In this document: positions 45,826-55,401 of the stretch, piece by piece
Layout: the number at the start of each line of letters is the position of its first letter
Position numbering within the stretch: the stretch's first letter is position 1
Assembly (NCBI RefSeq): GCF_008369105.1
Contig: NZ_VINQ01000006.1
Span: 1 to 64,000, forward strand
Direction: 5' to 3'
DNA from: Aquicoccus porphyridii
GTDB lineage: Bacteria > Pseudomonadota > Alphaproteobacteria > Rhodobacterales > Rhodobacteraceae
DNA: 64,000 bases
Made by a program: the position numbers and the translations under genes
Notes under the pieces: generated by a model
What the model was told of the DNA's origin: nothing
Seen by the model: only the letters and a program-made list of their open reading frames with translations
Databases searched by the model: none

Positions 45826-47184
45826 TCAAGCCGCCCGCGTGGGCGATCTCATCGTTACGATCTCTTCGCTCATCGTCGGATGCACCGCCATGGTGCGATC
45901 AAAATCCTCTTTCGTGGCCCCCATCTTGACCGCGATCCCGGCAAGCTGGATCATTTCGCCAGCCCCCGGCGCAACGATATGGCAACCCAGAATCCGCCGC
46001 GTCTCGGCACAGACAACCAGCTTCATCATGCCCCGCGCCTCGCGACCCGCGAACAGCGTCTGCATCGGCCGGAACGAGGTGCAGTAGATCTCGACCGGCC
46101 CCTTGTCGCGCGCCTCTTCCTCGCTCATGCCGATCGTCCCGAACTCGGGCTGCGTGAAAATCGCCGTCGGGATCAGGTCGTGATCGGGTTTGGTCGGGTT
46201 GCCCTTGAACACGGTTTCGACAAAAGCCATCCCCTCACGGATCGCGACCGGCGTCAGGTTCACGCGATCGGTCACATCGCCCACCGCGTATACACTGGGC
46301 ACGGATGTCTGGCCATAGTCATCCACGATGACCTCGCCCTTGCGGCCCAATTCGACCCCGATCTCCTCGAGCCCCATATCGGCGGTGTTGGGTGCGCGAC
46401 CGGTGGCGAACATCACCACGTCGAAATCACGCTTGTCGCCATTGGTGGCTTTCACATGGATACCGTTAGCGGTCTTCTCCATCTCGATCACATCGGTCCC
46501 GAGATGAAGTTCGATCCCGTTCTGGATCATTTCCTCCGACACCAGCCCGCGCGCTTCCTCGTCGAAACCGCGCAGGATCTGCGCGCCACGGTAATACTGG
46601 GTCGTTTTCACCCCCAGCCCGTTCATCACACCGGCGAATTCGCACGCGATATAACCGCCGCCAACGATCAGCAGGGATTTGGGCAATTCCGGCAGGTGGA
46701 AAATCTCGTTCGAGGTGATGGCGTGTTCGTCACCGGGGATGCCCGCTTTCACCGGTCGCCCGCCCATCGCCAGAAGGATGTGTTTCGCACTCTTCCGCTC
46801 GCCGGTCGAAAGCTCGACCGTATGCGCATCGACCAGCCGCGCGCGGGCGTCGAACGTCTCGACCCCGGCCCCCGCCAGCAGATTGCGGTAAATCCCTTCC
46901 AGCCGGTCCAGTTCCGCCTCGAGCTGGCCATGGAATTTCATCCAGTCAAAGCCCCCGGCATGGACAGTCCAGCCATAGGCGGCGGCATCCTCGATCGCGG
47001 CGGAATATCCGCTGGCAAACACCATGAGCTTCTTGGGAACGCAGCCCCGGATCACGCAGGTGCCGCCATAACGGTCTTCCTCGGCCAAGGCGACCTTCGC
47101 CCCCGTCTCCGAAGCTGCCACACGGGCCGCGCGCACCCCGCCCGAGCCGCCGCCGATCACGAAAAGATCATAGTCGAATGCCAT
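45826..47184 (-). CDS. gor: Glutathione-disulfide reductase
   Basis: FAD-dependent reductase of 452 residues. FVIGGGSGGVRAARVAA binds FAD, and GGTCVIRGCVPKKLM holds the redox-active disulfide. LIVGGGYIACEFAGVMNGLG binds NADPH, YAVGDVTDRVNLTPVA is the second FAD motif, and the C-terminal catalytic pair is in TMAVHPTMSEE. VIRGCVPKK is the glutathione reductase form rather than the dihydrolipoamide dehydrogenase form. ATG 47184 has GGAAAGG upstream. Confidence 0.92.
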   Translation of the reverse strand: MAFDYDLFVIGGGSGGVRAARVAASETGAKVALAEEDRYGGTCVIRGCVPKKLMVFASGYSAAIEDAAAYGWTVHAGGFDWMKFHGQLEAELDRLEGIYRNLLAGAGVETFDARARLVDAHTVELSTGERKSAKHILLAMGGRPVKAGIPGDEHAITSNEIFHLPELPKSLLIVGGGYIACEFAGVMNGLGVKTTQYYRGAQILRGFDEEARGLVSEEMIQNGIELHLGTDVIEMEKTANGIHVKATNGDKRDFDVVMFATGRAPNTADMGLEEIGVELGRKGEVIVDDYGQTSVPSVYAVGDVTDRVNLTPVAIREGMAFVETVFKGNPTKPDHDLIPTAIFTQPEFGTIGMSEEEARDKGPVEIYCTSFRPMQTLFAGREARGMMKLVVCAETRRILGCHIVAPGAGEMIQLAGIAVKMGATKEDFDRTMAVHPTMSEEIVTMRSPTRAA

Positions 47185-47304
47185 CTGCCGCACCTTTCCA
47201 GCCACGCGCCCCACATCTATTGCATCAGGCCCCGGTGTCTACCCCGTGCGGAACCCGCGCGCCTGTGAACCCGGAATTTTCGCAGGAAATTCGCCGATGC
47301 GCGC

Positions 47305-48093
47305 TCAATCCATGAGATCGGTAAAAAGATTGTCCTCTTCGACGAAATCGAGGCGATCTTCCTCGATCGTGCCTGCGTTGATGTCGCGCAGCTCGACCCG
47401 CCCGTCGCCGTACCCCACGACCACCACGTCACAGATATCGATGAAAAGCCCGTTCTCAACCACGCCGGGCATCTGGTTGAGGACCATGGCCAGTTGCCGC
47501 GCATTGCCGATCCGGCTCAGGTGCAGGTCGATGATGTGATTGCCCTCGTCGGTCATGAAGGGCACCTCGCCATTCATCCGAAGCGACGTCTGGCGGCCCA
47601 GAACATCCATGCTGATCAACGTCTCCTCGATCAGCGCCTTGGTGGTTTGCCAGCCAAACGGGATCACCTCGACCGGCAACGGAAACGCCCCCAGCGTCTC
47701 GACCTCCTTGCCGACATCGGCGATCACCACCATCTGGTCGCTCGCCGTCGCGACAATCTTTTCCTGCAAGAGCGCCCCGCCGCCACCCTTGATCAGGTTC
47801 AGATCGCCATCGAACTCATCTGCCCCGTCGATGGTGATGTCGAGCCATCTCGCCTCATCGAGGCTGATCACCTCGATGCCCACTTCGCGGGCCAATTCCG
47901 CCGTGCGGGTCGATGTCGGCACACCTTTGATCTTCAATCCGTCCTCGCGCACCATTTCGCCCAGACAGCGCACCAGCCACGCCGCCGTGCTGCCGGTGCC
48001 CAGCCCCACACGCATCCCGTCCTCGACCATGTCGGCCGCGCGCTTCGCGGCGACGAATTTCGCCTTGTCGATCGGTGAAAGTTCCCCAGCCAT
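47305..48093 (-). CDS. rpiA: Ribose-5-phosphate isomerase A
   Basis: Pentose phosphate enzyme of 262 residues interconverting ribose 5-phosphate and ribulose 5-phosphate. GLGTGSTAAWLVRCLGE, TIDGADEFDGDLNLIKGGGG, LLQEKIVATAS and the C-terminal YGDGRVELRDI are family blocks. ATG 48093 is preferred over the adjacent GTG 48096, with AAAGGGG seven bases upstream. It is read toward gor, 120 bases away. Confidence 0.94.
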   Translation of the reverse strand: MAGELSPIDKAKFVAAKRAADMVEDGMRVGLGTGSTAAWLVRCLGEMVREDGLKIKGVPTSTRTAELAREVGIEVISLDEARWLDITIDGADEFDGDLNLIKGGGGALLQEKIVATASDQMVVIADVGKEVETLGAFPLPVEVIPFGWQTTKALIEETLISMDVLGRQTSLRMNGEVPFMTDEGNHIIDLHLSRIGNARQLAMVLNQMPGVVENGLFIDICDVVVVGYGDGRVELRDINAGTIEEDRLDFVEEDNLFTDLMD

Positions 48094-48188
48094 CACAGCC
48101 CCTTTCCTGACGTTGCACCGGCCTTATAGGTGACTTGCCGGCCTCAGGCGAGGGGCAAATGCCCACGGACTGGCATCGCCCGGGCCTC

Positions 48189-48320
48189 TCACCACCCAAA
48201 GAACGACACTGCCCCGACTGCGGCCAACTCGGCAACATCAGGCTGGCCCCAAGGCCCGCCTCCCTCGACCGCCAGCATGATTTGCCCGGCCAGAACGGCA
48301 ACCCAGAACATGATCCACAT
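48189..48320 (-). CDS. Predicted 43-residue membrane protein
   Basis: Short frame with an excellent ribosome-binding site, AAAGGAG nine bases before ATG 48320. It encodes MWIMFWVAVLAGQIMLAVEG and a tail ending AAVGAVSFFGW. One membrane helix at residues 2-18 is clear; a second weak hydrophobic stretch closes the protein. It lies upstream of rpiA on the same strand. No family recognised. The ribosome-binding site and membrane character argue for a real gene, but the length leaves doubt. Confidence 0.5.
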   Translation of the reverse strand: MWIMFWVAVLAGQIMLAVEGGGPWGQPDVAELAAVGAVSFFGW

Positions 48321-48463
48321 CTTCGGCTTCTCCTTTGCGCCCCACGTTCCCGATTTGTTTCAAATCAAGCTTAACAACACGTCAACAGGCGCCGGGTCGT
48401 GGGTCGTCCCCGCGATGCCGCTTTCCTTGCATCGATGCGCAAAGCTTGGCCTATTGTTCCGGC

Positions 48464-49168
48464 ATGACGAGCCCCTATCGCCTCTACTACGCCCCCGACA
48501 ACGCGTCACTCATCGTGCGCCTTGCGCTCGATGAGCTGGCATTGCCCTATGAAACCTCGCTGGTCGATCGCGCCACCGGGGGACAGACGGCGCCGGGCTA
48601 TCTCGCGCTCAACCCGCATGGGCTGATCCCCACGCTGGTTACGCCCGATGGCCCGATTTTCGAGACCGGCGCGATCCTCCTGTGGCTGGCCGACACCCAT
48701 GGCGCGCTGGCCCCCGCACCGAGCGACCCCGACCGCGCGGCATTTCTCAAATGGCTGTTCTTTACCTCGAACACGCTTCATGCGAGCCTGCGCATGTTGT
48801 TCTATCCTGCCAAATACACCGGACCCGATCCCGCGGCCCAGGCGGCGTTGCGCGCCCGGACCAAGACCAGCCTCACCACCCATCTCGCCCGGCTCGACGA
48901 TCTTGCCGCGACCGGCGCGCCCGTGCTGGGCGGCATTCCGCTAACCATGCTCGATCTTTACGTCTGTGCCTGCCTGCGCTGGATGGCGCTCTATCCCGAA
49001 GGCGAAACCGCCTGGTTCTCGCTCGGTCAAACGCCGCATCTGGCCCATCTCGCGGCGCGAATCGAACAGCGCAACAGCGTGAAACGCGCAATCCGGGCCG
49101 AGGGGCTCGGTTCGACCCCGTTCACCGCCCCCTCGATCGCCACCCCACCAGAAGGATCACCAACCTAG
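48464..49168 (+). CDS. Glutathione S-transferase family protein
   Basis: Product of 234 residues. A thioredoxin-fold N-terminal domain (RLYYAPDNASLIVRLALDEL, ALNPHGLIPTLVTPDG with the cis-proline, then FETGAILLWLAD) is followed by an all-helical C-terminal domain (HLARLDDLAATGAPVLGG, TMLDLYVCACLRWM). ATG 48464 gives the canonical opening; the frame runs further upstream without support. Its TAG stop is directly followed by the ATG of sdaA, so the two are probably one transcript. Confidence 0.88.
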   Translation: MTSPYRLYYAPDNASLIVRLALDELALPYETSLVDRATGGQTAPGYLALNPHGLIPTLVTPDGPIFETGAILLWLADTHGALAPAPSDPDRAAFLKWLFFTSNTLHASLRMLFYPAKYTGPDPAAQAALRARTKTSLTTHLARLDDLAATGAPVLGGIPLTMLDLYVCACLRWMALYPEGETAWFSLGQTPHLAHLAARIEQRNSVKRAIRAEGLGSTPFTAPSIATPPEGSPT

Positions 49169-50542
49169 ATGTTTCTTTCCGTCTTCGAGATATTCAAGAT
49201 CGGCGTCGGCCCGTCCTCGTCACACACCATGGGTCCGATGGTGGCCGCCGGCCGTTTTCTCGACCTGATACGCGCCGCGCCGTTCGATGTCGCGGGGCTG
49301 CGCGGATCGTTGCATGGCTCTCTGGCCTTCACCGGGGTTGGTCACGCCACCGACCGCGCCACCATTCTTGGCCTCGCCGGGTTCCTGCCGGAAAGCTATG
49401 ACCACGCGCAAGCCGAAGAAACCCTCGCCGCGATTCGCGAAAGCGGCAAGGTGACGCCGCCGGGCCTGCCCACGCTGAACTTCCGGCCCAAGGACGACCT
49501 GACCTTCGATTACGGCCCCGCCCTGCCCGGCCATGCCAACGGCATGATCCTGATGGCCACCGACGCCCAGGGCGACGTGATCCTGCAAGAGACCTATTAC
49601 TCCGTCGGCGGCGGCTTCGTGCTCACCGAAAAGGAACTGGCCGCGGGCAAGGACACCGATACCGGCCCGCCCGTCCCCTACCCGTTCAAGAGCGCGGCCG
49701 AGATGCTCGACATGGCCAAGACCTCGGGCAAGTCCGTCGCGCAGATGAAGCGCGCAAACGAGATCTCGCGCGGTTGTTCTCAATCCCTTGCCGAAGGCAC
49801 CGCGCGGCTCTGGCAGGTGATGGATGATTGCATCACCCGCGGTCTCGACACCGAGGGCGAATTGCCCGGCGGGTTGCGCGTCAAACGCCGCGCCAAGGCG
49901 ATCCGCGAACAGCTTGAGGCCGAGCGCGGCATGAACCTCAACGCGCCGCACACGATCAACGACTGGATTTCGACCTATGCCATGGCGGTGAACGAGGAGA
50001 ACGCCGCCGGGGGACAGGTCGTGACCGCCCCCACCAACGGCGCGGCGGGGGTGATGCCCGCGGTGATCCGCTACTGGCTCGATCATGTGCCGGGTGCAGC
50101 ACCTTCGAAGATCGAGGATTTCCTGCTCACCGCCGCCGCCATTGGCGGGCTGGTGAAATACAATGCCTCGATTTCGGGCGCCGAGGCCGGTTGCCAGGCC
50201 GAGGTCGGCTCCGCCGCCGCCATGGCCGCCGCCGGGCTCTGCGCGGTGATGGGCGGCAGCCCCGAACAGGTGGAAAACGCCGCCGAAATCGCGCTCGAAC
50301 ATCACCTCGGCATGACCTGCGACCCGGTCAAGGGGCTGGTGCAGGTGCCCTGCATCGAACGCAACGGACTGGGCGCGATCAAGGCCATCTCGGCCGCCTC
50401 GCTCGCCCTGCGCGGCGACGGCACCCATTTTGTGCCGCTCGATTCCGCGATCGAGACGATGCGCCAGACCGGGCAGGACATGCACGAGAAATACAAGGAA
50501 ACCTCGCTCGGCGGTCTGGCCGTGAACGTGCCCAATTGCTGA
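49169..50542 (+). CDS. sdaA: L-serine ammonia-lyase
   Basis: Iron-sulfur L-serine dehydratase of 457 residues, giving pyruvate and ammonia. The N-terminal beta domain has [20 protein letters not shown]. The alpha domain has [20 protein letters not shown] and [16 protein letters not shown], which together with a further cysteine supply cluster ligands. This is the single-chain SdaA type. Its start abuts the GST stop. Confidence 0.95.
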   Translation: MFLSVFEIFKIGVGPSSSHTMGPMVAAGRFLDLIRAAPFDVAGLRGSLHGSLAFTGVGHATDRATILGLAGFLPESYDHAQAEETLAAIRESGKVTPPGLPTLNFRPKDDLTFDYGPALPGHANGMILMATDAQGDVILQETYYSVGGGFVLTEKELAAGKDTDTGPPVPYPFKSAAEMLDMAKTSGKSVAQMKRANEISRGCSQSLAEGTARLWQVMDDCITRGLDTEGELPGGLRVKRRAKAIREQLEAERGMNLNAPHTINDWISTYAMAVNEENAAGGQVVTAPTNGAAGVMPAVIRYWLDHVPGAAPSKIEDFLLTAAAIGGLVKYNASISGAEAGCQAEVGSAAAMAAAGLCAVMGGSPEQVENAAEIALEHHLGMTCDPVKGLVQVPCIERNGLGAIKAISAASLALRGDGTHFVPLDSAIETMRQTGQDMHEKYKETSLGGLAVNVPNC

Positions 50543-50666
50543 TCCCTCAGACGGCCGGTTGACGCCCGTGTCGGCGCTCGCGCCGTGCGTTTTCCCTGTA
50601 CCCACCCAGGATTGACGCCCCCGGCTCCACCCTCTAAGCCGGGCTGTCCCCATAAGCGAGCCCTCC

Positions 50667-51581
50667 ATGACCGACCGCACCACCCTCGGCATCCTCCTCA
50701 TGATCGGCTTTTCGATCGTGGCCCCGGTGATGGACAGCTTTGCCAAGGCCACGCCCGAAGAGGTGCCGGTGCTGCAAATCCTCGCCGCCCGCTTCGGCAT
50801 CCAGGCGTTCCTGCTCCTGCCTATCGCGTTCTGGATGCAACACGCGCACCGCCCCGGGCGCGGCGAACTCGGGTTGCATGTCGTGCGGGCGCTGCTGATC
50901 CTTGTCGCCACCGGCTGTTTCTTCACCGCCCTGCGCTTCATGCCGATCGCCAACGCGATTGCCATCTTCTTTGTCGAACCCTTCATCCTGACGCTGATGG
51001 GCGGACTGTTTCTGGGCGAGGCGATTGGCCCGCGCCGGATCATCGCCTGCCTCGTGGGGTTTGCCGGGGCGATGCTGGTGATCCAGCCAAGCTTTGCCGA
51101 TCTGGGTCCGGTCACGCTCCTGCCCATAGTCACGGCCTTCTGCTTCGCATTCTACATGGTGCTGACCCGGCAGATGGCCACGCGCACCCACCCGCTGGCG
51201 CTTCAGGGCTATACCGCCATCGCGGCGATGCTCTTCATCGTGCCGTTGCTCTGGGGCTTTGACGGGTCGGACATTGCCGCGCTCGATCCGGTCTGGCCGC
51301 GCGGATTGGCGGTCTGGACCCTGCTGGGCGTCGGGATCGTCTCCACCATCTCGCATCTTTTCATCAGCTTCGCACTGCGCTTTACCCCGGCGGCCACCAT
51401 CGCACCGCTGCAATATCTCGAAATCGTCTTTGCCACGATCCTGGGCTATTACATCTTTGCCGATATTCCCGACCGCCTGACCGTGCTGGGGGCCACCATC
51501 ATCGTGGGATCGGGCCTTTACGTCTTTGCCCGCGAACGCGCCTTGGGCCGCCCGGCGCGCCGTCCACCCCCTGCCCCCTGA
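50667..51581 (+). CDS. EamA/DMT-family transporter (first)
   Basis: Integral membrane protein of 304 residues with about ten helices in two EamA repeats. IAIFFVEPFILTLMGGLFLG and CLVGFAGAMLVIQPSFADL end the first repeat, and TIAPLQYLEIVFATILGYYI lies in the second. It is a close paralogue of the following gene. DMT transporters export or exchange small metabolites; substrate unknown. An arginine/proline-rich cytoplasmic tail ends the protein. Confidence 0.88.
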   Translation: MTDRTTLGILLMIGFSIVAPVMDSFAKATPEEVPVLQILAARFGIQAFLLLPIAFWMQHAHRPGRGELGLHVVRALLILVATGCFFTALRFMPIANAIAIFFVEPFILTLMGGLFLGEAIGPRRIIACLVGFAGAMLVIQPSFADLGPVTLLPIVTAFCFAFYMVLTRQMATRTHPLALQGYTAIAAMLFIVPLLWGFDGSDIAALDPVWPRGLAVWTLLGVGIVSTISHLFISFALRFTPAATIAPLQYLEIVFATILGYYIFADIPDRLTVLGATIIVGSGLYVFARERALGRPARRPPPAP

Positions 51582-51657
51582 AGCAAACAGGGCCGCGACG
51601 GTATTACGCCCTTCATGCGCGATTGCCACGCCGCGCAATTGCCCCTAGCGTATCCGG

Positions 51658-52605
51658 ATGAACACGGACCGCCCGCTTCTCGGCATCGCGTTGATGCTCG
51701 GATTTTGCATCATGGCGCCGATGGCCGACGCGGTGGCGAAACTGCTCGGCCAATCGGTGCCCGTGGGGCAGCTCGTGCTGATCCGCTTTCTCGTGCAAGT
51801 CCTGTTGCTGCTGCCCTTCCTCATGCTGGGCCTGCGCCCGTGGCGGATACGCGGACGCATCCTGCATCTCGTCATGTTGCGCACGCTCCTGCATATCCTC
51901 GGGATCGGGTTGATGGTCTCGGCGCTGCAATACCTGCCGCTGGCCGATACCGTCGCCATCGCCTTTGTCATGCCGTTCATTCTCCTGCTACTGGGGCGCT
52001 TCTTTCTGGATGAAGAGGTCGGGCGGCGGCGCTTTATCGCCTGTATGGTGGGCTTTTCCGGCACGCTTCTCGTGATCCAGCCAAGCTTTGCCGCCGTCGG
52101 CTGGCCCGCCCTCCTGCCGCTGGGCGTCGCGGTGAATTTCGCTCTCTTCATCCTCGTCACCCGCAAGATCGCCCGCGACACCGACCCGATCGGGCTTCAG
52201 GCCGTCAGCGGCGCCATGGCCGTCCTGTTCATGGCCCCGCTGTTGTGGCTCTTCGGGGGCAACGGCACCGGCCTGCTCGACACGATCCGTCCCGATGCCA
52301 CCGAATGGGCGCTGCTATTGGCCATCGGGGTTCTGGGCACGCTGGCCCATCTGCTCATGACATGGTCCCTGCGCTATGCACCGTCGGCCACGCTCGCCCC
52401 GATGCAATATCTCGAAATTCCGGTCGCCGCGGTTCTGGGCTGGATCGTGTTTCGCGATTTTCCCAACGGGCTGGCCATGGCGGGTATCCTCGTCACCATC
52501 GCGTCCGGGCTCTACATCATGATGACGGAACGCAGGGCCAGCGCACGGCCTCTGCCCCCGTCAGGCCCGCAATCACCGCTTCCAGCGCCCGCGCCGGCAG
52601 AATAG
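51658..52605 (+). CDS. EamA/DMT-family transporter (second)
   Basis: Product of 315 residues, about ten helices, tandem paralogue of the preceding transporter. FVMPFILLLLGRFFLDEEVG and CMVGFSGTLLVIQPSFAAV align block by block with its neighbour. A proline-rich tail (PLPPSGPQSPLPAPAPAE) ends it. The last 89 bases overlap the convergent thiamine pyrophosphokinase gene, so the tail may be a recent extension by readthrough into that gene. Confidence 0.87.
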   Translation: MNTDRPLLGIALMLGFCIMAPMADAVAKLLGQSVPVGQLVLIRFLVQVLLLLPFLMLGLRPWRIRGRILHLVMLRTLLHILGIGLMVSALQYLPLADTVAIAFVMPFILLLLGRFFLDEEVGRRRFIACMVGFSGTLLVIQPSFAAVGWPALLPLGVAVNFALFILVTRKIARDTDPIGLQAVSGAMAVLFMAPLLWLFGGNGTGLLDTIRPDATEWALLLAIGVLGTLAHLLMTWSLRYAPSATLAPMQYLEIPVAAVLGWIVFRDFPNGLAMAGILVTIASGLYIMMTERRASARPLPPSGPQSPLPAPAPAE

Positions 52606-53212
52606 CCAGCATCGCGGGCGCACTGACCTCGATCTCCACCGGCCCCGATACCGCGTTCGAAGTACCGATCCGTACCCCCGGCGCGAACCCGATATCATCC
52701 AACGGCCAGCGCAAGCCGAGCGACCGCGCCCGCACCTCGCCCAGCGGGAACAGCGAAAACCGGCTGCCCTGTGGCAAGGACAGGCACAGCGCGGGCGGCA
52801 TCAGGAAGACAAGATCGCGTTCCCCCAAAAGCAGACAGGGGCGATCGGCATGGCGCATCAGCCCGTGAAACGCCGCCAGTTGATGATCGACCCGTCCGCC
52901 GCCGAACCCCACGCCGATCACCAGCGGCGCGCAGATATTGCGCAGGCATTTCTCGAAATCGGTGCTGTCCTGTTCCGTGATCCGGTGCAATCGTGCCGGT
53001 GGAATGCGCGCCCGCGCCGCTTCGGGAATCGAATCGAAATCGCCGATCACCGCGTCCGGCATGATCCCATGATCCAGCGCCACCTGTGCCGCCCCGTCCG
53101 CGGCAACCACCGCCGGAGCCTGAACAATCGCCCGCCGCAGCACGGTTTCTTTCACGGTTCCGCAACCAATCAACGTGACTGGACGGCTTTCATCAACAAT
53201 CGCCTCATTCAT
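52517..53212 (-). CDS. thiN: Thiamine pyrophosphokinase
   Basis: Transfers pyrophosphate from ATP to thiamine, making thiamine diphosphate. The 231-residue protein has VVAADGAAQVALDHG, MPDAVIGDFDSIPEAARAR, EQDSTDFEKCLRNI and GFGGGRVDHQLAAFHGLM, all TPK catalytic-domain blocks. The C-terminal B1-binding domain is recognisable by GLRWPLDD and GTSNAVSG. The 3' end overlaps the EamA gene by 89 bases on the other strand. Confidence 0.88.
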   Translation of the reverse strand: MNEAIVDESRPVTLIGCGTVKETVLRRAIVQAPAVVAADGAAQVALDHGIMPDAVIGDFDSIPEAARARIPPARLHRITEQDSTDFEKCLRNICAPLVIGVGFGGGRVDHQLAAFHGLMRHADRPCLLLGERDLVFLMPPALCLSLPQGSRFSLFPLGEVRARSLGLRWPLDDIGFAPGVRIGTSNAVSGPVEIEVSAPAMLAILPARALEAVIAGLTGAEAVRWPCVPSS

Positions 53213-53354
53213 TGGCGATTTACCCCCTCTTCAGGAAACAGACCACATTCTTGTCACAAAATGATACGGTAAACATCCAAGATTCGGGCAGCTTTGGTCT
53301 CCGTGGGGTGGTTATAACTTTAGCCAAGTAACATATCTTTGGGCGAGCATCATT

Positions 53355-55322
53355 ATGGTTAACACGAACAAGATCCTGACAGTCTCTTACGGCACCTTCT
53401 CGTGCACGTTGGAAGGTTTCGACGATTCTTTCGGGACCATGAAGGCCATCGCAGAGTATTTTCGTGATCTGGCTTCCGACGACCGTTATTTCGGCGCCGA
53501 GCCGCCGACGCCCGATGCCGAGATGCTGGCCCGGATCGCCGAACGCGAGATCGAACGCCGCGTCGATGCCCATTTCGACCAGAACAGGATCGTCCTGCGC
53601 GCCGGCCCCGGCAGCACCCTGACCGCCGCCGCGGCCGCTGACCCCGAGGCCGAAAAGGATGAGATCACGGATGACGCGACCGAGAACCTGACTCCCCGCG
53701 ACAATGACCAGACCCGGCCCGAGCAGCCGAGCGAACCGCGAGAGACCGAACAACTCGCCGAGGCCCCCACCGCGCCGGAGGCAATCGAGGCCGCCCCAAA
53801 CACGCCCGACTCCGCCGCCAAAGACCCGGTCGGACACAAAGCTGACGACGCATCCCCGCAAGAAGGCGAATCCGCCACGCAGCTGGATGCGCCGATACAC
53901 GCGCCGATTCCCGCCGCAGGCCCGGAACCCGAAAGTGTCGCCGCCAAGCTTCAGCGCATCCGCGCCGTCGTCTCGCAGGCCGAAACCGCGGATACGCCGA
54001 CCGCCGCCTATTCCGAGGACGAGCACGCCGACGATCTCCTCTCCGAAGCCCATGACGACATCGAAGCGGCGATGGATATCGACGACGAAACCGAAATGCG
54101 CCGGTCCGACTTCGACGATTCCGATGAGGACACAAGCAACGAGAACGACACCATCTCGTCCCTGCTGGCGCGTTTCGACACGCCCGATGATGACGACGAG
54201 GATCTGTTCGACGAAACCGAGGATGAGGCCCTCACCTTTGACATCGGCGACGATGAGATCGAAGCCGATCAGCCCGCAAGCGATACGCCGCCGGTTCGCG
54301 CCCGCGTCATCAAGATGAAGCGCGCCGAATTCGAGGCGGCCATCGCCGATGGCAAAATCGAAGACGACGACGCGGCGGCAGATACCGAAGCCGAAACGGA
54401 CCTCTCGCCCGAGGACGAGGCCGACCTGCTGCGCGAACTGGCCGCCGTCGAGGCCGAATTGACCATATCCACTGACGACGGGCATGGCGATACCGCCGCG
54501 GATGACGATGAGGACAACCGCTCCTCTCTGATCGACGAAAGCGAAGACGACGAATTTGACGAGGACGAAACCGGCGAGGATAGCATCAACTTCTTCGCCG
54601 ATGAGGAAGACGACACGACCGATCGCACCACCCCGTTTGCCGGCTCCGACGCCGAGTCCGAAATGGGCCGCATCTTCAAGGAAACCGACGTCCATCTCAA
54701 CGAGGAAACCGGCCGCGGTCGGCGCAACGCCATCGCCCACCTGCGCGCCGCCGTAGAGGCCAACAAGGCCGAGATCGGCGCCGGCGGCGATCTGGCGGGC
54801 GAAGGCCCCGATTCCGAGGCCTATCGCGACGATCTCGCCAGCGTCGTGCGTCCGCGTCGCCCGCAGGCTCACGATCAGGCCGACCGCTCGCGTCGCCCCG
54901 GAACCGCACGGCCGGCCCCGCTCAAGCTTGTCGCCGAGCAACGGGTCGATCTGGGTGACGCAGAGCCCGCCCCCGTGCGCCCGCGCCGGGTGCAGGTCGC
55001 CACCGCCACCCATGCCGAGATTGCAGCGGCAACCAGCGATTTCGCCGAATATGCCGATACCGTCGGCGCAACGAGCCTGCCCGAGCTTCTCGAAGCGGCA
55101 GCAGCCTATCTCTCCTTCGTGGAAGGCCGCGAACAATTCTCACGCCCGCAGCTCATGACCCATGTGCGCCAGGCCGAGAAAAACGATTTCAGCCGCGAAG
55201 ACGGTCTGCGCAGCTTTGGCCAGCTTCTGCGCGAAGGCAAGATCGTCAAACTCAAGGGCGGCCGCTTCACCGCGTCCGACAGCATCTCCTACCGCCCCGA
55301 CGCGCGCTACGCAGGCGAATAA
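53355..55322 (+). CDS. Large acidic protein of unknown function
   Basis: Product of 655 residues in three zones. Residues 1-85 form a compact, ordered-looking domain (KILTVSYGTFSCTLEGFDDS, MKAIAEYFRDLASDDRYFGA). Residues 86-470 are very rich in Asp, Glu, Ala, Ser and Thr, with acidic runs such as TPDDDDEDLFDETEDEA, and are probably disordered. Residues 475-655 are ordered again, ending in a helical segment (LPELLEAAAAYLSFVEGREQ, FGQLLREGKIVKLKGGRFTA). No signal peptide or membrane helix. I believe Roseobacter relatives carry this layout as a conserved uncharacterised protein. The charged middle suggests a tether or a scaffold for a basic partner. It is divergent from the thiamine pyrophosphokinase gene. 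Confidence 0.75.
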   Translation: MVNTNKILTVSYGTFSCTLEGFDDSFGTMKAIAEYFRDLASDDRYFGAEPPTPDAEMLARIAEREIERRVDAHFDQNRIVLRAGPGSTLTAAAAADPEAEKDEITDDATENLTPRDNDQTRPEQPSEPRETEQLAEAPTAPEAIEAAPNTPDSAAKDPVGHKADDASPQEGESATQLDAPIHAPIPAAGPEPESVAAKLQRIRAVVSQAETADTPTAAYSEDEHADDLLSEAHDDIEAAMDIDDETEMRRSDFDDSDEDTSNENDTISSLLARFDTPDDDDEDLFDETEDEALTFDIGDDEIEADQPASDTPPVRARVIKMKRAEFEAAIADGKIEDDDAAADTEAETDLSPEDEADLLRELAAVEAELTISTDDGHGDTAADDDEDNRSSLIDESEDDEFDEDETGEDSINFFADEEDDTTDRTTPFAGSDAESEMGRIFKETDVHLNEETGRGRRNAIAHLRAAVEANKAEIGAGGDLAGEGPDSEAYRDDLASVVRPRRPQAHDQADRSRRPGTARPAPLKLVAEQRVDLGDAEPAPVRPRRVQVATATHAEIAAATSDFAEYADTVGATSLPELLEAAAAYLSFVEGREQFSRPQLMTHVRQAEKNDFSREDGLRSFGQLLREGKIVKLKGGRFTASDSISYRPDARYAGE

Positions 55323-55340
55323 AGCCCCGTGATATAAACG

Positions 55341-55374
55341 AAAAACGGCGCCCTGAGATCGGGGCGCCGTTTCG
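55341..55374. terminator. Bidirectional intrinsic terminator
   Basis: AAACGGCGCCC, an eight-base loop and GGGCGCCGTTT form an 11-bp stem. AAAAA on the left gives a five-T tail on the minus strand, and TTTC follows on the plus strand. It lies between the convergent acidic protein and acyl-CoA dehydrogenase genes. Confidence 0.8.
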
Positions 55375-55401
55375 CATTCACCGGGGCATTCGCCCCGATT
55401 C

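Noticed and set aside
53220-55136. 638-codon leftward open frame opposite the acidic protein
   Set aside because: The hydrophobic Gly/Val/Phe-rich product is the mirror of an acidic Asp/Glu-coded strand. The rightward gene has ordered end domains and a proper terminator.
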